From: Acidobacteriota bacterium
Lineage (GTDB): Bacteria > Acidobacteriota > Terriglobia > Acidiferrales > UBA7541
Assembly: GCA_013289665.1 (NCBI GenBank)
Contig: JABCZN010000009.1
Coordinates: forward strand, 62,001 to 126,000
Length of the DNA stretch: 64,000 bases
Reading direction: 5' to 3'
Shown: piece by piece, positions 1 to 9,448 of the stretch
How positions within the stretch are numbered: the first letter of the stretch is position 1
Layout of the letters: each line of letters begins with the position of its first letter
Notes under the pieces: generated by a model
Told to the model about the DNA's origin: nothing
The model's database searches: none
What the model saw: only the letters and a program-made list of their open reading frames with translations
Position numbers and translations under genes: made by a program

Positions 1-768
1 GGAGTTGTGCTGGCCGCGGCGCTGCTCGTTCTCGACGATACCTATCTCCCCTACGCCAACCAGCGCCAGGACGCGCTTCGCAACCAGATTAAAGGCAAGC
101 CCGCGCAAACTTACACTCGCCCGCAGCGCTGGATTTTCGGTGAAAATTCCAAGGTTTACAACTACGACATCTTCGATCCCAAGCAGAAACTTTTCGGCGG
201 CCTCAGCGTAATCGAGCTGGATCCAGTCACTTTTCAGATAAAGCGCCGCGTCTTCGCCAATCGCGCCCAATGGCTGGACACGGAAAAAACCTGGGCACTC
301 GAATCCGGCTGGGTCCGCGACTTCGCCGGCGGAACGGTCGAAAAATACGCGCCTTTCAAAGTCAATTACCTGCCGGAACTCGTCGAGCCTCCCTCGTATT
401 TCAATCGGGAAGTGATTCAGGCTTTCCAGATGAGCTGGCGCGACCTGCGCCGTTACATTTTCGGCCTGCAAAGCGCCGGCTTCGACGTCTCTTCGCTCAC
501 CGTTCAATGGCACAAAAAAATTGCTTACCCGCTCATCGCCCCCATCAGCATGCTGCTCGCGATTCCCTTCGCCATTTTGGTCGGCAGCCGCGGCGCCATC
601 GGCGGCATCGCGCTGGGCGTCGCCATCGGCATCTGTTACTGGGCGATAGCCGCGCTCCTCGAGGCCATGGGCGGTATCGGCCAACTCCCCCCCATGCTGG
701 CCGCCTGGTCCCCCGACCTGGTATTCTTCTTCCTCGGCATCTACTTCTTCCTCAAAATGCCCACCTGA
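1..768 (+). CDS. LptF/LptG family LPS export permease, C-terminal part
   Basis: The reading frame is open to the left edge, so this is the 3' end of a longer gene (255 codons present of a usual 360-400). LptF and LptG are the inner-membrane subunits of the LptB2FG ABC transporter, which extracts lipopolysaccharide for delivery to the outer membrane. The fragment holds the periplasmic beta-rich domain (about residues 20-150) and three C-terminal membrane helices ending in FFLGIYFFLKMP, which is typical of the family. Whether it is LptF or LptG cannot be decided from the fragment. A GTG at position 7 is internal, not the start. Confidence 0.85.
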   Translation, partial: GVVLAAALLVLDDTYLPYANQRQDALRNQIKGKPAQTYTRPQRWIFGENSKVYNYDIFDPKQKLFGGLSVIELDPVTFQIKRRVFANRAQWLDTEKTWALESGWVRDFAGGTVEKYAPFKVNYLPELVEPPSYFNREVIQAFQMSWRDLRRYIFGLQSAGFDVSSLTVQWHKKIAYPLIAPISMLLAIPFAILVGSRGAIGGIALGVAIGICYWAIAALLEAMGGIGQLPPMLAAWSPDLVFFFLGIYFFLKMPT

Positions 769-1361
769 GTAGCGTTGCGTCCGCCTTCAGGTGGACAAGC
801 CTTGGAGTGGGCTTGCCCTGAGCCTGCCGAATGGAGCTCTGCCACCGCTCTTGCGTATCAGACAAGTTCGACCAATCCTTTCTTCCGGCTGCCCGTGACT
901 CCTTAACTGCTCTGTGCCATTCATACAGTTGCCTCAGCTCACATTCCGCGATTAGCCTTGCCATATTCGCCCATGTCTCCAAGAAACAAATCCACGGTAC
1001 TCATCTTGGGTCTGGTGCTCCCTTACGGCGCCTTTGTGAGCTTTTTCGTCTTCTCCGCAACTCCGGGCTCCCCGCTGCCCCTAAGTGTCGGCACGCCGCT
1101 TTCCATGACCCTTCGTGTGCCCACTTTTCTTTCCGGCAGCCCGCGGACCGACGTTCAGTGTACCGACCGCGTCGTCCATGAATGCAGCCTTCGCAATGGC
1201 GACATCGGTTATGGTATCCACTTCGAGCAGATGCTCAACTTCCAACAAGGCAGCCTCCCCCAATCCGCCGCCCCTCAGCCCTCAACCAACTCTCCGAGCT
1301 GATCTAGTCCATCGCCCACGGCTGTCTCCCGCCCACCCTCTGCTCTCGCCGCTGCTCTCTG
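769..1361. other. 593-base gap; possible remnant of a small membrane protein
   Basis: No convincing gene is visible between the permease and the convergent methyltransferase. A frame from ATG 973 to 1302 begins with a charged tail and one hydrophobic segment (LILGLVLPYGAFVSFFVF), but then turns into low-complexity Ser/Pro-rich sequence and has no ribosome binding site. It may be a degraded small membrane protein gene or chance. Bases near 815-840 resemble a short dispersed element (GGCTCAGGGCAAGCCC read on the minus strand). Confidence 0.3.
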
Positions 1362-2141
1362 CTATCGGTCTTGCTCGAGCTTCCACAATATCTTCCTTAC
1401 CATCCCCAACAATACTTCCGCGTCACCCACCTCCAGCGAAAATCTGCGCAGCATCCGCCGCAATTTCTCTTCGGCCTTCACTTCTCCCCGCGCCGCAATG
1501 TACCCGCTCTTTCGCAGCGCCTCCAGCAAAGCCTCCCCAATCCGCTCCACAGTCTCCATCTCCGCAAACTCTTCCCTCTCTTGTTTCCTCAATGTAGCGC
1601 CGCTTTTCAAACTATCGTTGTCGATCACCTTCTCTTTTCCTTTACTTCCTTTTCCTCCTTTACTTCCTCTACCTCCCAATTCATACATCACCACCGCCGC
1701 GGCCTGCCCCAGATTCATCGAACGGTGCTCTACCCGCGTCGGTACGCGCATCAACCAATGGCAGTAGCTCAAATCCTCGTTCGACAATCCCCATTTCTCG
1801 GACCCGAACAAAACCGCCACGCGCCCCGACTTCATGCGCTTCCCGATCAATTGCGCTCCCTCCTCCAACCCGCGCAACGGATGCTTCATCTCGCGGTTCC
1901 CCACTGCCGTCGTTCCCACCACCAGTGAGCAATCCGCCACCGCCTCCGACAAGTCCGCAAACTCCTTTGCCCGCGCCAGCAACTCACCCGCGCCCACCGC
2001 TGACTTCGCTTCTCTCCACGCCTTCCCATAAGGCCGCACCGCGCGCAACTCCATCACGCCGAAATTGCTCATCGCCCGCGCCACCGCTCCCACATTCAGC
2101 GGATTCCGCGTCCTTACGAGCACCACGCACAAATTTGTCAT
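1362..2141 (-). CDS. trmJ: TrmH/TrmJ-family RNA 2'-O-methyltransferase
   Basis: A 259-residue SPOUT-class methyltransferase. The N-terminus carries RTRNPLNVGAVARAM, and the knot motifs LFGSEKWGLSNEDL and SMNLGQAAAVVMYEL are present, as in TrmJ, which methylates the ribose of tRNA position 32. The knotted domain occupies about residues 1-155, followed by a helical C-terminal extension typical of TrmJ. Between them is a Gly/Lys/Ser low-complexity linker. The ATG at 2141 is chosen because homology begins immediately after it; an upstream start would add about 32 low-complexity residues. TrmJ is preferred over other SpoU members, but target specificity is inferred. Confidence 0.85.
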   Translation of the reverse strand: MTNLCVVLVRTRNPLNVGAVARAMSNFGVMELRAVRPYGKAWREAKSAVGAGELLARAKEFADLSEAVADCSLVVGTTAVGNREMKHPLRGLEEGAQLIGKRMKSGRVAVLFGSEKWGLSNEDLSYCHWLMRVPTRVEHRSMNLGQAAAVVMYELGGRGSKGGKGSKGKEKVIDNDSLKSGATLRKQEREEFAEMETVERIGEALLEALRKSGYIAARGEVKAEEKLRRMLRRFSLEVGDAEVLLGMVRKILWKLEQDR

Positions 2142-2271
2142 TTCCCCGCTCACGGCTCCCCACTCTAAGCCATCCGCAGCGCCAACACCACGGCTCGCGG
2201 TTCGATCGGACCTTTCCGGACCAGGCCATCTTCCCAACCGCCCCGGGAGAGGCTATCCTTGCACGCGCTCC

Positions 2272-2685
2272 ATGAATAATCTGCTCACGCCTCCGCCGCC
2301 GCCGACCCCGAAACAATCTGTGCTCCTCATCCTCTCCGCGATGTGGATCACCTTCGTCGGCCTCCGCCTGTCCCTCCATCTCGGCGGAGTCCGCCACGTC
2401 TATCCGGGGGGCCATCTCGTCCATCATTTTTTCTTCGGAGCAATTCTCATCCTGCCCGCGGCGTTCCTCCTGGCCTTCCCGCCCCGCGCCCGCTGGTTCA
2501 GGTTCACCACCCTGGCCATTCTTGGAGTTGCCAGCGCGCTGCTCCTCGATGAATTCGTCTACCTGCTGGTCACTCAAACCACCGACGCCGACTACATTTC
2601 CCGCCTCTCCCTGATCGGCGCCCTGGTTCTCACCTCCTCCGCCTCGGTCCTGCTGCTGTCGATCTATCTCTACCACCGCGACTAA
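2272..2685 (+). CDS. small four-helix membrane protein of unknown function
   Basis: A 137-residue protein with a proline-rich N-terminal tail (PPPPPTP at residues 7-13) and about four hydrophobic segments: near 16-34, 46-68, 78-100 and 110-133. Two histidines (LVHHFFFG) and charged residues sit near the second helix. I do not recognise the family. The ATG is used because everything upstream in the same frame overlaps the divergent trmJ gene. It is transcribed away from trmJ, with 130 bases between the two start codons. Confidence 0.6.
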   Translation: MNNLLTPPPPPTPKQSVLLILSAMWITFVGLRLSLHLGGVRHVYPGGHLVHHFFFGAILILPAAFLLAFPPRARWFRFTTLAILGVASALLLDEFVYLLVTQTTDADYISRLSLIGALVLTSSASVLLLSIYLYHRD

Positions 2686-2877
2686 ACCATCGCCCAAACA
2701 CACCAATTCCGTCCAGAAAACTCCCCGTCTCAAATTGTCAGTGGATATAAGCTACCCGACGTCGACCGCAAACCGTAGATTCAGCTGCCACGCGTTTCCT
2801 GTGATCTGATCGCTACTATCCGTTCGCCTCTTACGGATTACTGCTTACCGATTACTGATTGCAGAAACTTTCTCCCT
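2686..2877. repeat. dispersed repeat, reverse orientation
   Basis: Bases about 2800-2865 read on the minus strand contain the AATCAGTAATCGGTAA and CGGATAGTAGCGATCAGA modules. These recur on the plus strand at about 32560-32620, 39667-39700, 54940-54970 and elsewhere. Here the unit has the opposite orientation to all the downstream copies. No gene is visible. Confidence 0.6.
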
Positions 2878-3258
2878 CTACCTCACCACGCCCTTCGCCA
2901 CAAACACCCTTTTCATCGGCCGCGCTCCCGCCACCGGAAACGACATGCTCCAGAAATTCCCTTCCGGGCAATGCAACTCAAACGCTCCGTGCAGCTTCCC
3001 GTCTTTGCCGAGGCGCACCGTCACAATCCGGCACGCAGCCTTCCGGCTGTTGAACTCATTCACAAGCTCAAATCTCTGCCCCACCGGCAGCGGCGCTTCC
3101 AGCAGAATCACGCCGCCATGCTGGCTCACGGAAATCGTCCGCGTCGAAAATTTGAATGGTGCGTTGCTTTCGCTCACGCCGGTGACTTCCATCTGGATGC
3201 TCACCACGGCCCGCGCCGTTCTCCGTCGCTCGATACTCCGGCAGTGCATTATCGCCAT
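2878..3258 (-). CDS. PilZ-domain protein
   Basis: A 126-residue single-domain protein. The N-terminus has ERRRTARAVV, matching the RxxxR half of the cyclic-di-GMP site, and SVSQHGG corresponds to the (D/N)xSxxG half, although the first position is Ser. Beta-strand pattern and length fit a stand-alone PilZ domain. Such proteins bind cyclic di-GMP and act as effectors on motility, secretion or exopolysaccharide. Ligand binding is inferred; the degenerate second motif makes it uncertain. Neighbours give no pathway hint. Confidence 0.75.
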   Translation of the reverse strand: MAIMHCRSIERRRTARAVVSIQMEVTGVSESNAPFKFSTRTISVSQHGGVILLEAPLPVGQRFELVNEFNSRKAACRIVTVRLGKDGKLHGAFELHCPEGNFWSMSFPVAGARPMKRVFVAKGVVR

Positions 3259-3526
3259 CTGTCACTCCTCTGGCCGTCGTTCGGATTCGTGCCCTCGACT
3301 TCCCGCCGCCGCGCGAGACCCGGAGTCAACACCACCGGCACGAACCACTTCCAAATCTCCCTGAATCTTACAGGTTCCCCTCTCCGGCGCGAATAGCATG
3401 CCGGTACCATTTCCACGGCCCTTTTCTAGTACTTTCCTACCAGCACCTTTCCACCTGTTTCGTTCTTCGCCCCAACAGCCCTTTAGTACAGTTTCTTTGT
3501 CTTATCTAACTCTTTACTATCGTCCT

Positions 3527-4138
3527 ATGCCACCAATCCACAACGCCCGACCCGCGCATGCCGAATTTCTGCTTCTGCTATTGGTCGTGGCTCTCGGTTT
3601 GGCGACCTGCGGCCGCGCCGAGGCAGCACCACCCGCCGTGCCCATGGAAACGGTCATGCAGATCATTCGCGCGTATGGTCACGGCCATCAGGGCACTCCC
3701 GCGCCTGCCCTTCCCGAGTCTCCGGATACCGCGGAAATGGCTTATGGGGAGCGTGTCCACTCCCTGCTGGAGCAGGGCAACTACGCTGAACTGGAATCGC
3801 TCGCCCAAATAAACCGCTCGGAGCGGGGCCGTTTTATCGCCGGCGTCTGGCGCAACATCAATTTCTTCAACTAGGTGGTCTGGATGCCGGCCTGTTATTG
3901 CGGGAGTTATATAGAAGAGATGAAAACCGCCGACTGGCCGAAATTGCAATTGGGTTTCGCCAATCTTCAGACAGCCTATGGACTCGATGACCTGAACGCC
4001 AACCGCCTCGCGGAGATGGCCACGGTTTTCCAGGACAAGCCCATAGCCCACAAGGCCTTTAGCCACGTCATGCAACCCGACCCAGACGTGTGGCTGACCG
4101 AGGATTCCTTTCAGCAAGCCCGCGCCTGGGCCAGTTAA
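3527..4138 (+). pseudogene. secreted protein gene interrupted by an in-frame TAG
   Basis: A start at 3527 gives a hydrophobic signal segment (FLLLLLVVALGLATCGRAEA) and 115 codons ending in TAG at 3872-3874. The same frame then continues without another stop to TAA at 4136-4138 (87 codons). The downstream half (NRLAEMATVFQDKPIAHKAFSHVM, then DPDVWLTEDSFQQARAWA) looks like the C-terminal end of a tetratricopeptide-like DUF4034-type protein, and the upstream half (LLEQGNYAELESLAQINRSERGRF) like its beginning. One nonsense mutation therefore seems to have split the gene. A sequencing error or stop-codon readthrough is possible. Family assignment is tentative. Confidence 0.55.
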
Positions 4139-4385
4139 TCACTAGAACTCGTGCGCACCCCCGACAGTCATCATCCTTTCAGGAAGCCTTGGCTTTTGAG
4201 CCATCCTTATGCGCCGGTACCTCCCGAGATCTAGCCGGGAGCGTTAACTCTGCTCATCCCGGCGGGTTCAGCCGAATGATTCTCCCAATTTACGCGCTAC
4301 TCCGTTCCCGTTTTCCACTTCGATCTTCCATTTTCTGACAATTGACACTATTCCGCGGTTGTCCTACCTTCTCCGCGTCGCCCCT

Positions 4386-5777
4386 ATGCCTCCCCCGCAG
4401 CATTACGACTCCATTGTGATCGGCTCCGGCCAGGGCGGCACGCCCCTTTGCCAGGCCCTCGCCAGTGCTGGCCTGCGCACCGCGCTTATCGAAAAAATCC
4501 ACGTCGGCGGCACATGCATCAACGAAGGTTGCACCCCCACAAAGACCATGGTCGCCAGCGGACGAGTCGCCTATCTTGCCCGCCGCGGCCCCGATTACGG
4601 CGTCCACACCCGCGCCGTGCGCATCGCCATGGAGCGGGTCCGCAAACGCAAGCGCGACATTGTCGTTTCCTTTCGCTCCGGCAGCGAGCGCCGCATCGCC
4701 AAAACCAGGAACCTCAATCTCATCTATGGTCAAGCTTCTTTCACCGGCCCCAAATCCATCGTTGTCCGCACACCCAAGCGCGGCGAACTCCATTTCACCG
4801 CCGACCGTTTCTTTATCAACGCCGGATGCCGCCCCACCGTTCCGGACATTCCCGGGCTTTCTGAGGTTCCCTTCCTCAACAGCACCTCCATCATGGAACT
4901 TGCCAAGGTTCCGGCGCATCTCTTCGTTCTCGGCGGCGGCTACGTTGGCCTGGAATCCGCGCAACTCTTTCGCCGCCTCGGCAGTCGCGTTACCATCCTC
5001 CAACGCGCCCCGCAACTCCTCAGCGGTGAAGACAAAGACATCGCCGAAGCCGTCGCCGGCATCCTTCAGCAAGACGGCATCCAGATCCATCTCGACTCTG
5101 CCGTCGAGGAAGTTTCGGGTTCCCGCAATCGCATCACCGTGAACTTCCGCACCGCAGGAAAATCCCGCAAGCTCGAAGGCACCCACCTCCTCGTCGCCAC
5201 GGGACGCGTTCCCAACTCCGACACGCTGAATCTCCCCGCCGCCGCAATCTCCGCCGACGCCCACCGCTTCATCCGCGTCAACGAAAAACTCGAAACCTCC
5301 GCGAAAGACATCTTCGCCCTCGGCGACATCAAGGGAGGCCCTGCCTTCACGCACATTTCCTACGACGATTTCCGCATCCTTCGCGCCAACCTGCTCGAAA
5401 ATGGCAACGCCTCCACGACGAATCGCCTCGTGCCGTACACCGTCTTCATTGATCCGCAACTCGGCCGCATCGGCATTTCCGAAGCCGAAGCCCGCGCGCA
5501 AAACCTCGCCGTCCGCATCGCCAAAATGCCCATGAACTACGTCGCCCGCGCCCTCGAAGTGGACGAATCCCGCGGCTTCATGAAAGCCATCGTTGACGCC
5601 ACCACCGACCAGATCCTCGGGGCCGCCATCCTCGGCATCGAAGGCGGCGAAATCATGGCCCAACTCCAAATCGCCATGATGGGCCAACTCCCCTACACCA
5701 CCCTGCGCGATGCCGTCTTCGCACACCCCACCCTAGCTGAATCCTTCAACAACCTCTTCACCAAGTTCCAGGATTAG
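4386..5777 (+). CDS. class I pyridine nucleotide-disulfide oxidoreductase (mercuric reductase/lipoamide dehydrogenase-like)
   Basis: A 463-residue flavoprotein. It has an N-terminal FAD-binding GSGQGG, the redox-active disulfide GGTCINEGCTPTK, a second nucleotide-binding GGGYVGLESA, the FAD motif IFALGDI and the C-terminal dimer-interface HPTLAES, in the usual order. It resembles the MerA/LPD-like branch but lacks the N-terminal heavy-metal domain and the C-terminal cysteine pair of true mercuric reductases, so mercury reduction is not supported. The substrate is unknown. ATG 4386 is used because homology starts four residues later; a TTG nine codons upstream is less likely. It is monocistronic and convergent with the peptidase gene. 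Confidence 0.85.
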   Translation: MPPPQHYDSIVIGSGQGGTPLCQALASAGLRTALIEKIHVGGTCINEGCTPTKTMVASGRVAYLARRGPDYGVHTRAVRIAMERVRKRKRDIVVSFRSGSERRIAKTRNLNLIYGQASFTGPKSIVVRTPKRGELHFTADRFFINAGCRPTVPDIPGLSEVPFLNSTSIMELAKVPAHLFVLGGGYVGLESAQLFRRLGSRVTILQRAPQLLSGEDKDIAEAVAGILQQDGIQIHLDSAVEEVSGSRNRITVNFRTAGKSRKLEGTHLLVATGRVPNSDTLNLPAAAISADAHRFIRVNEKLETSAKDIFALGDIKGGPAFTHISYDDFRILRANLLENGNASTTNRLVPYTVFIDPQLGRIGISEAEARAQNLAVRIAKMPMNYVARALEVDESRGFMKAIVDATTDQILGAAILGIEGGEIMAQLQIAMMGQLPYTTLRDAVFAHPTLAESFNNLFTKFQD

Positions 5778-5904
5778 TCCGCCCCCTGTGGCACAGGCAC
5801 TCCTGCCGGTGCTCTTGGGTTTCTCAGCTCTCTCTCTGCCTCTTCCTCAGCGACCTCTGCGGCAAAATCTTTCTCCCCCCTTGCACTCGTCAGATTCAGC
5901 TCAT

Positions 5905-7995
5905 CTACCAAATCCTCACCCGTTCCGCCGGTGACAGATACAGCTTCTCCCCTTCCTTCACCTGGAACGCCGGATACCACGCATCAATATTCCGCACGGT
6001 GTCTGTCCGGTACTCCGACGGCGCATGCGGATCCGTCATCACCTGCTGCCGCAGCGAGCCTTCCCGGGGCTTGTTCGCGCGCGTCTGTCCGTACGCCAGG
6101 AAAAATTGCTGGTCGCCGTTGAAACCGGCCTGCTCCGACGGCGTCTTCCCCGCCAGCGCAGCATGGTACGCGTCATAGGACGCCGCAATCCCCGCAACGT
6201 CGGCAAGATTTTCCGCAAGCGTCTGCTTGCCATTCACCGCCAAGTCGGGAAACGGCTTGTAGGTGTCGTATTGCTCCGCCAGCTTCTGCGTCGAAGCCTC
6301 AAAATGCGCCAGGTCCGCCGGCGTCCACCAGTTGCGCACCCGGCCCTTGGAGTCGAACGCCGCGCCCTCCGTATCAAACGTGTGGCTCACCTCATGCCCG
6401 ATCACCGCTCCGATCGCGCCATAATTAAAGGCGTCCGGGGCTTTCGCATCGAAAAACGGCGGCTCCAGAATTGCCGCTGGAAAACTCAGCGCGTTCTGCA
6501 GCGGCAAATTCACCGCGTTCACCGTCTGCGGCGTCATCGTCCACTCCTCGCGATCCACCGCCTTCCCCAGTCGCCCCACTTCCCGGTGATACACGTACAA
6601 ACTGCCGCGCCACAAATTCCCGAAAATATCATCGGCATTTATCTCGTACGCGGCATAGTTCTTCCAGTGCTCCGTGTAGCCGATGCCCACGTAAAGCGTA
6701 TTCAGCTTTGCCTGCGCCTCCGCCTTCGTCGCGGGATCCATCCACGTCAGCGCGTCAATCCGCTTGCGGAAGGCGGCCTCAATGTTGGCCACCATCTTTT
6801 CCACTCGCGCTTTCGATTCCGGCGGGAAATATTGTTTGGCGTACATCTCGCCGACGGCATCGCCGAGCTGCTGATTCACGGTTCCAACGGCGCGCTGCCA
6901 ACGCGGCCGCTGAGCTGTTGTTCCCTGCAGCGTCTTCCCGAAAAACGCAAACTCCTCATCGGCAAACGCTTTCGGCAGCACGTTCGGGTATCGCTCGATC
7001 AAGCTGTACGCCAGCCAATCCTTCCAGGTCTCCAGCGGCACCGAGCCCACCAGCGCCGATTCACCGGCAAACGCGGTCGGCTGCCACACGAGGAAGCTCT
7101 CCTGCTTTTCGAGTCCCGCGCCCCGGAAATATTCTGCCCAATCAAGACCCGGCGCCTTCGCGGCAAACTCCGTCCGCTTCCACGGGTTGTTGGCGTTGTG
7201 CACGTTTTCGTTATCCGCCAGGCTCAAATGCTTCTCCGCAATCGCGTGCTCCAGCTCCACAATTTTCGCCGCGCGCGCTTCCGCATCCGAAAATCCCGCC
7301 AGCTTCAGCATCACCGCCACATGCGCCTGATACGCCGTGCGCAGATTCTTCATCCGCTCGCTTTGTCCCAGGTAATATTCGCGGTCCGGCAATTGCAATC
7401 CGCCCTGCATCAGATATGCGGCATAGTGTTCCGAATCGTTGAAGTCCGGCGCCACCCACAGTCCGAACAAATTCTCCGTGTGAAAATTCGTGTTGTTCAA
7501 CGCGTCCACATCCGCGCGCAAAGTTTCCCCGAGCGCAAATGCCAGCGCCTTCTTGTCCTTGATGGCCGCGATTTCCTTCAAATGAGGTTCGAGCGGCGCC
7601 AACCCCTTCGCCTCAATCCCCGCTTCGTCCATGAACGATTTGTAGAGGTCCGCAATCTTCCGCGTGTTCGTACCAGCCGGCGCGTTCGCCGCCACCGCCT
7701 CGTCAATCAATCCCCGCACCCGCTGGCTGCTCTTGTCCACCAGCGTCGCAAACACGCTCACGCTCGGCCGGTCCGCCGGAATCTCCGTTTTCCTGAGCCA
7801 CGCCCCGTTGCAATACCGGAAAAAATCGTCCCCCGGCTTCACCGCCGGGTCCATGTTCCCCACCACAACGCCGTGCGACTCCGCGGCCGTCTGCTGCCCC
7901 CGCACCGGCTGCCAGCCCACCACCAGCGCACACGCGACCGCCGCCACCCACAGTCCAGTTTTCATCATCCGCTCAGCCTTCTGCGAAACTCTCAT
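5905..7995 (-). CDS. M13 family metallopeptidase (neprilysin/PepO-like), secreted
   Basis: A 696-residue zinc peptidase. The zinc site is HEVSH (about 534-538) with the third ligand in ENLADVAG (Glu about 595, Asp about 599), and the chain ends in VRIW as M13 enzymes do. Residues 10-34 form a signal peptide (GLWVAAVACALVVGWQPVRG), so the enzyme is exported, probably to the periplasm, to cleave oligopeptides. The ATG at 7995 is preceded by AGAGG; the longer frame upstream has no homology. Acidobacterial genomes carry many M13 paralogues, so specificity cannot be inferred. Confidence 0.92.
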   Translation of the reverse strand: MRVSQKAERMMKTGLWVAAVACALVVGWQPVRGQQTAAESHGVVVGNMDPAVKPGDDFFRYCNGAWLRKTEIPADRPSVSVFATLVDKSSQRVRGLIDEAVAANAPAGTNTRKIADLYKSFMDEAGIEAKGLAPLEPHLKEIAAIKDKKALAFALGETLRADVDALNNTNFHTENLFGLWVAPDFNDSEHYAAYLMQGGLQLPDREYYLGQSERMKNLRTAYQAHVAVMLKLAGFSDAEARAAKIVELEHAIAEKHLSLADNENVHNANNPWKRTEFAAKAPGLDWAEYFRGAGLEKQESFLVWQPTAFAGESALVGSVPLETWKDWLAYSLIERYPNVLPKAFADEEFAFFGKTLQGTTAQRPRWQRAVGTVNQQLGDAVGEMYAKQYFPPESKARVEKMVANIEAAFRKRIDALTWMDPATKAEAQAKLNTLYVGIGYTEHWKNYAAYEINADDIFGNLWRGSLYVYHREVGRLGKAVDREEWTMTPQTVNAVNLPLQNALSFPAAILEPPFFDAKAPDAFNYGAIGAVIGHEVSHTFDTEGAAFDSKGRVRNWWTPADLAHFEASTQKLAEQYDTYKPFPDLAVNGKQTLAENLADVAGIAASYDAYHAALAGKTPSEQAGFNGDQQFFLAYGQTRANKPREGSLRQQVMTDPHAPSEYRTDTVRNIDAWYPAFQVKEGEKLYLSPAERVRIW

Positions 7996-8361
7996 TTGAC
8001 CTCTCTGTCCTATCCTATTTTTTACTTTGCCCGGATGCGTCCAGACGCACACCCGTCCCCTTTTAAACGCCAAAATCCCAAGAAGGGTAGCACGTCCGCG
8101 CACGAACTCGAGCAGCTGGGTGCAACAATGTGCTGCATTATAGAAATGATATTCTTGAATTGTGCAAACTATTGCCTGGCCCCATCCCCGCATTCCTTAG
8201 TCAGCTCCAACTCTTTGAACGGCGATAGGTTATCAGTGTCAACCATGCCAAGGTTTGGAACCGGGATTGCCCGGGAAGGGTTGCTGACTGGGTCAAAGTG
8301 TGCACCATCAGGTACTTCCCACGGAACTTGCCTCGGGTAATTGAACAATTAGGAGGGCGCG
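7996..8361. other. divergent intergenic region
   Basis: 366 bases between the divergent M13 and PEP-CTERM genes. Promoters for both genes should lie here, but no near-consensus -35/-10 pair stands out. An AGGAGG ribosome binding site precedes the PEP-CTERM start (about 8351-8356). No repeat or small gene was recognised. Confidence 0.4.
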
Positions 8362-9000
8362 ATGAGGGGGATACCATTTCTGCTCGGTCTTTGTTTGCTG
8401 GTGTTATCTGGCGCCGCAGAAGCGCAGGTAACCAGCGTCACTGGAAGCGCCACTGTTGTTTCGCCTCCAGCTTCGGTCAAAACGGGAACTGGAACTAATT
8501 CGATTGTATTTGCTGAACAATCGGGCATTCTGACTTCCGATCTCGGTGTGGATATCAGTGCGTCTGGCACGTACAACAGTCTTGCCAGTCTCACGCCCGG
8601 TACGATCGCGGCGGGAACCGACGTAAGCTCCTTTTACTTACATAGTTTCGATGCAACAGATAGTTCTGGGACTATATACTCTGGATCCATCACCTTCTCG
8701 ACGGCCATTCTTGGAGTGGAGGGACTTGACGCAAGCCTTGTCGCAACAAACTCTGCCCTGGGTTCGCCAACTACGACTTACTTCACAAGTGCAGTCGGGC
8801 AAGGATTCGAGTTTGGCTCCCAGATCGATTCCCTTACCATCAATATTTCCGGTGATACACTCACCTATCTCGACGAAACCTTTGGCGCTCCGGATGATCT
8901 CCGCATCATCACCGCAGCACCCGAGCCTTCCATCCTCCTCATGCTGGGAAGCGGCCTGTTTACGCTGGTGTGCTTCAATTTGAAGCGATTTCTAGCCTAG
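8362..9000 (+). CDS. PEP-CTERM sorting domain protein
   Basis: A 212-residue secreted protein. It begins with a signal peptide (IPFLLGLCLLVLSGAAEA), continues as a Ser/Thr/Gly-rich beta-type region without cysteines, and ends in the sorting signal APEPSILLMLGSGLF followed by a hydrophobic stretch and NLKRF. Proteins of this type are cleaved and processed by exosortase and associated with surface or extracellular polymer. The body is not recognisable. A strong AGGAGG ribosome binding site and a hairpin terminator just downstream make it a single-gene unit. No exosortase gene is in the window. Confidence 0.85.
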   Translation: MRGIPFLLGLCLLVLSGAAEAQVTSVTGSATVVSPPASVKTGTGTNSIVFAEQSGILTSDLGVDISASGTYNSLASLTPGTIAAGTDVSSFYLHSFDATDSSGTIYSGSITFSTAILGVEGLDASLVATNSALGSPTTTYFTSAVGQGFEFGSQIDSLTINISGDTLTYLDETFGAPDDLRIITAAPEPSILLMLGSGLFTLVCFNLKRFLA

Positions 9001-9025
9001 ACCGAGACATAACCAAATCCTAAGG

Positions 9026-9060
9026 ACCCGCCGTGCGTAGCTGACGGCGGGTTCTTCGTT
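9026..9060 (+). terminator. intrinsic terminator after the PEP-CTERM gene
   Basis: A nine-base stem ACCCGCCGT/ACGGCGGGT (9026-9034 and 9044-9052) with a nine-base loop is followed by TTCTTCGTT, 25 bases after the stop codon. Confidence 0.75.
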
Positions 9061-9195
9061 CTGAAAGTGACATTTGCCAATCGTTTCCCCAACGGGACTT
9101 GGCTCTACATTAAGGCATCAGTCGGAGTTCGGAAACCGTCTCACTAGCCCTCGAGTACTTCCACACCCTCGCGAGCAAGGACTGCCTATCACATA

Positions 9196-9380
9196 CACTC
9201 GCGTGCATCTGTAGTTTCCCAGGCACTATTGAAACAATGAGCGCCTTCAGGACAACCGGCCACAGACTCAATGGAGAAAATCGTCATCGGGTCACGCCCG
9301 GATTTCCACAGTCGCGGGCGGCGAGCGCCCGATCAACCGCCCCACCTGGAGCCCAAACGCCCGCCGCCCGTTACCACTCC
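9196..9380 (+). repeat. decayed copy of the ubiquitin-like operon control region and first codons
   Basis: This stretch is a diverged direct repeat of about 11618-11805. Both share CAGGCACTATTGAA, then ATGAGC, GGCCAC and GACTCAATGGAGAAAATCG. In the downstream copy the last ATG begins the membrane protease of the ubiquitin-like operon. Here the same start gives MEKIVIGS and then a related proline-rich peptide (APDQPPHLEPKRPPP), after which similarity stops before the DUF2207 gene. The promoter equivalent is degraded (the -10 reads AAACAA). The DUF2207 and PilZ genes lie between the two copies. Confidence 0.75.
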
Positions 9381-9448
9381 GAGACCCTGCCCCACTCTTC
9401 CGCTCGCGAAAGACTTCCCTCGCCTTTTATCATCGAGGAAACCCCAAA

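Noticed and set aside
4290-5726. Long minus-strand frame opposite the flavin disulfide reductase gene
   Set aside because: It is a GC-driven antisense shadow with Gly/Ala/Asp-rich composition and no family signature; the plus-strand frame has all catalytic motifs.
4359-5777. Mercuric reductase and a mercury-resistance locus
   Set aside because: There is no heavy-metal domain, C-terminal cysteine pair, merR, merT or merP; only the general reductase motifs are present.
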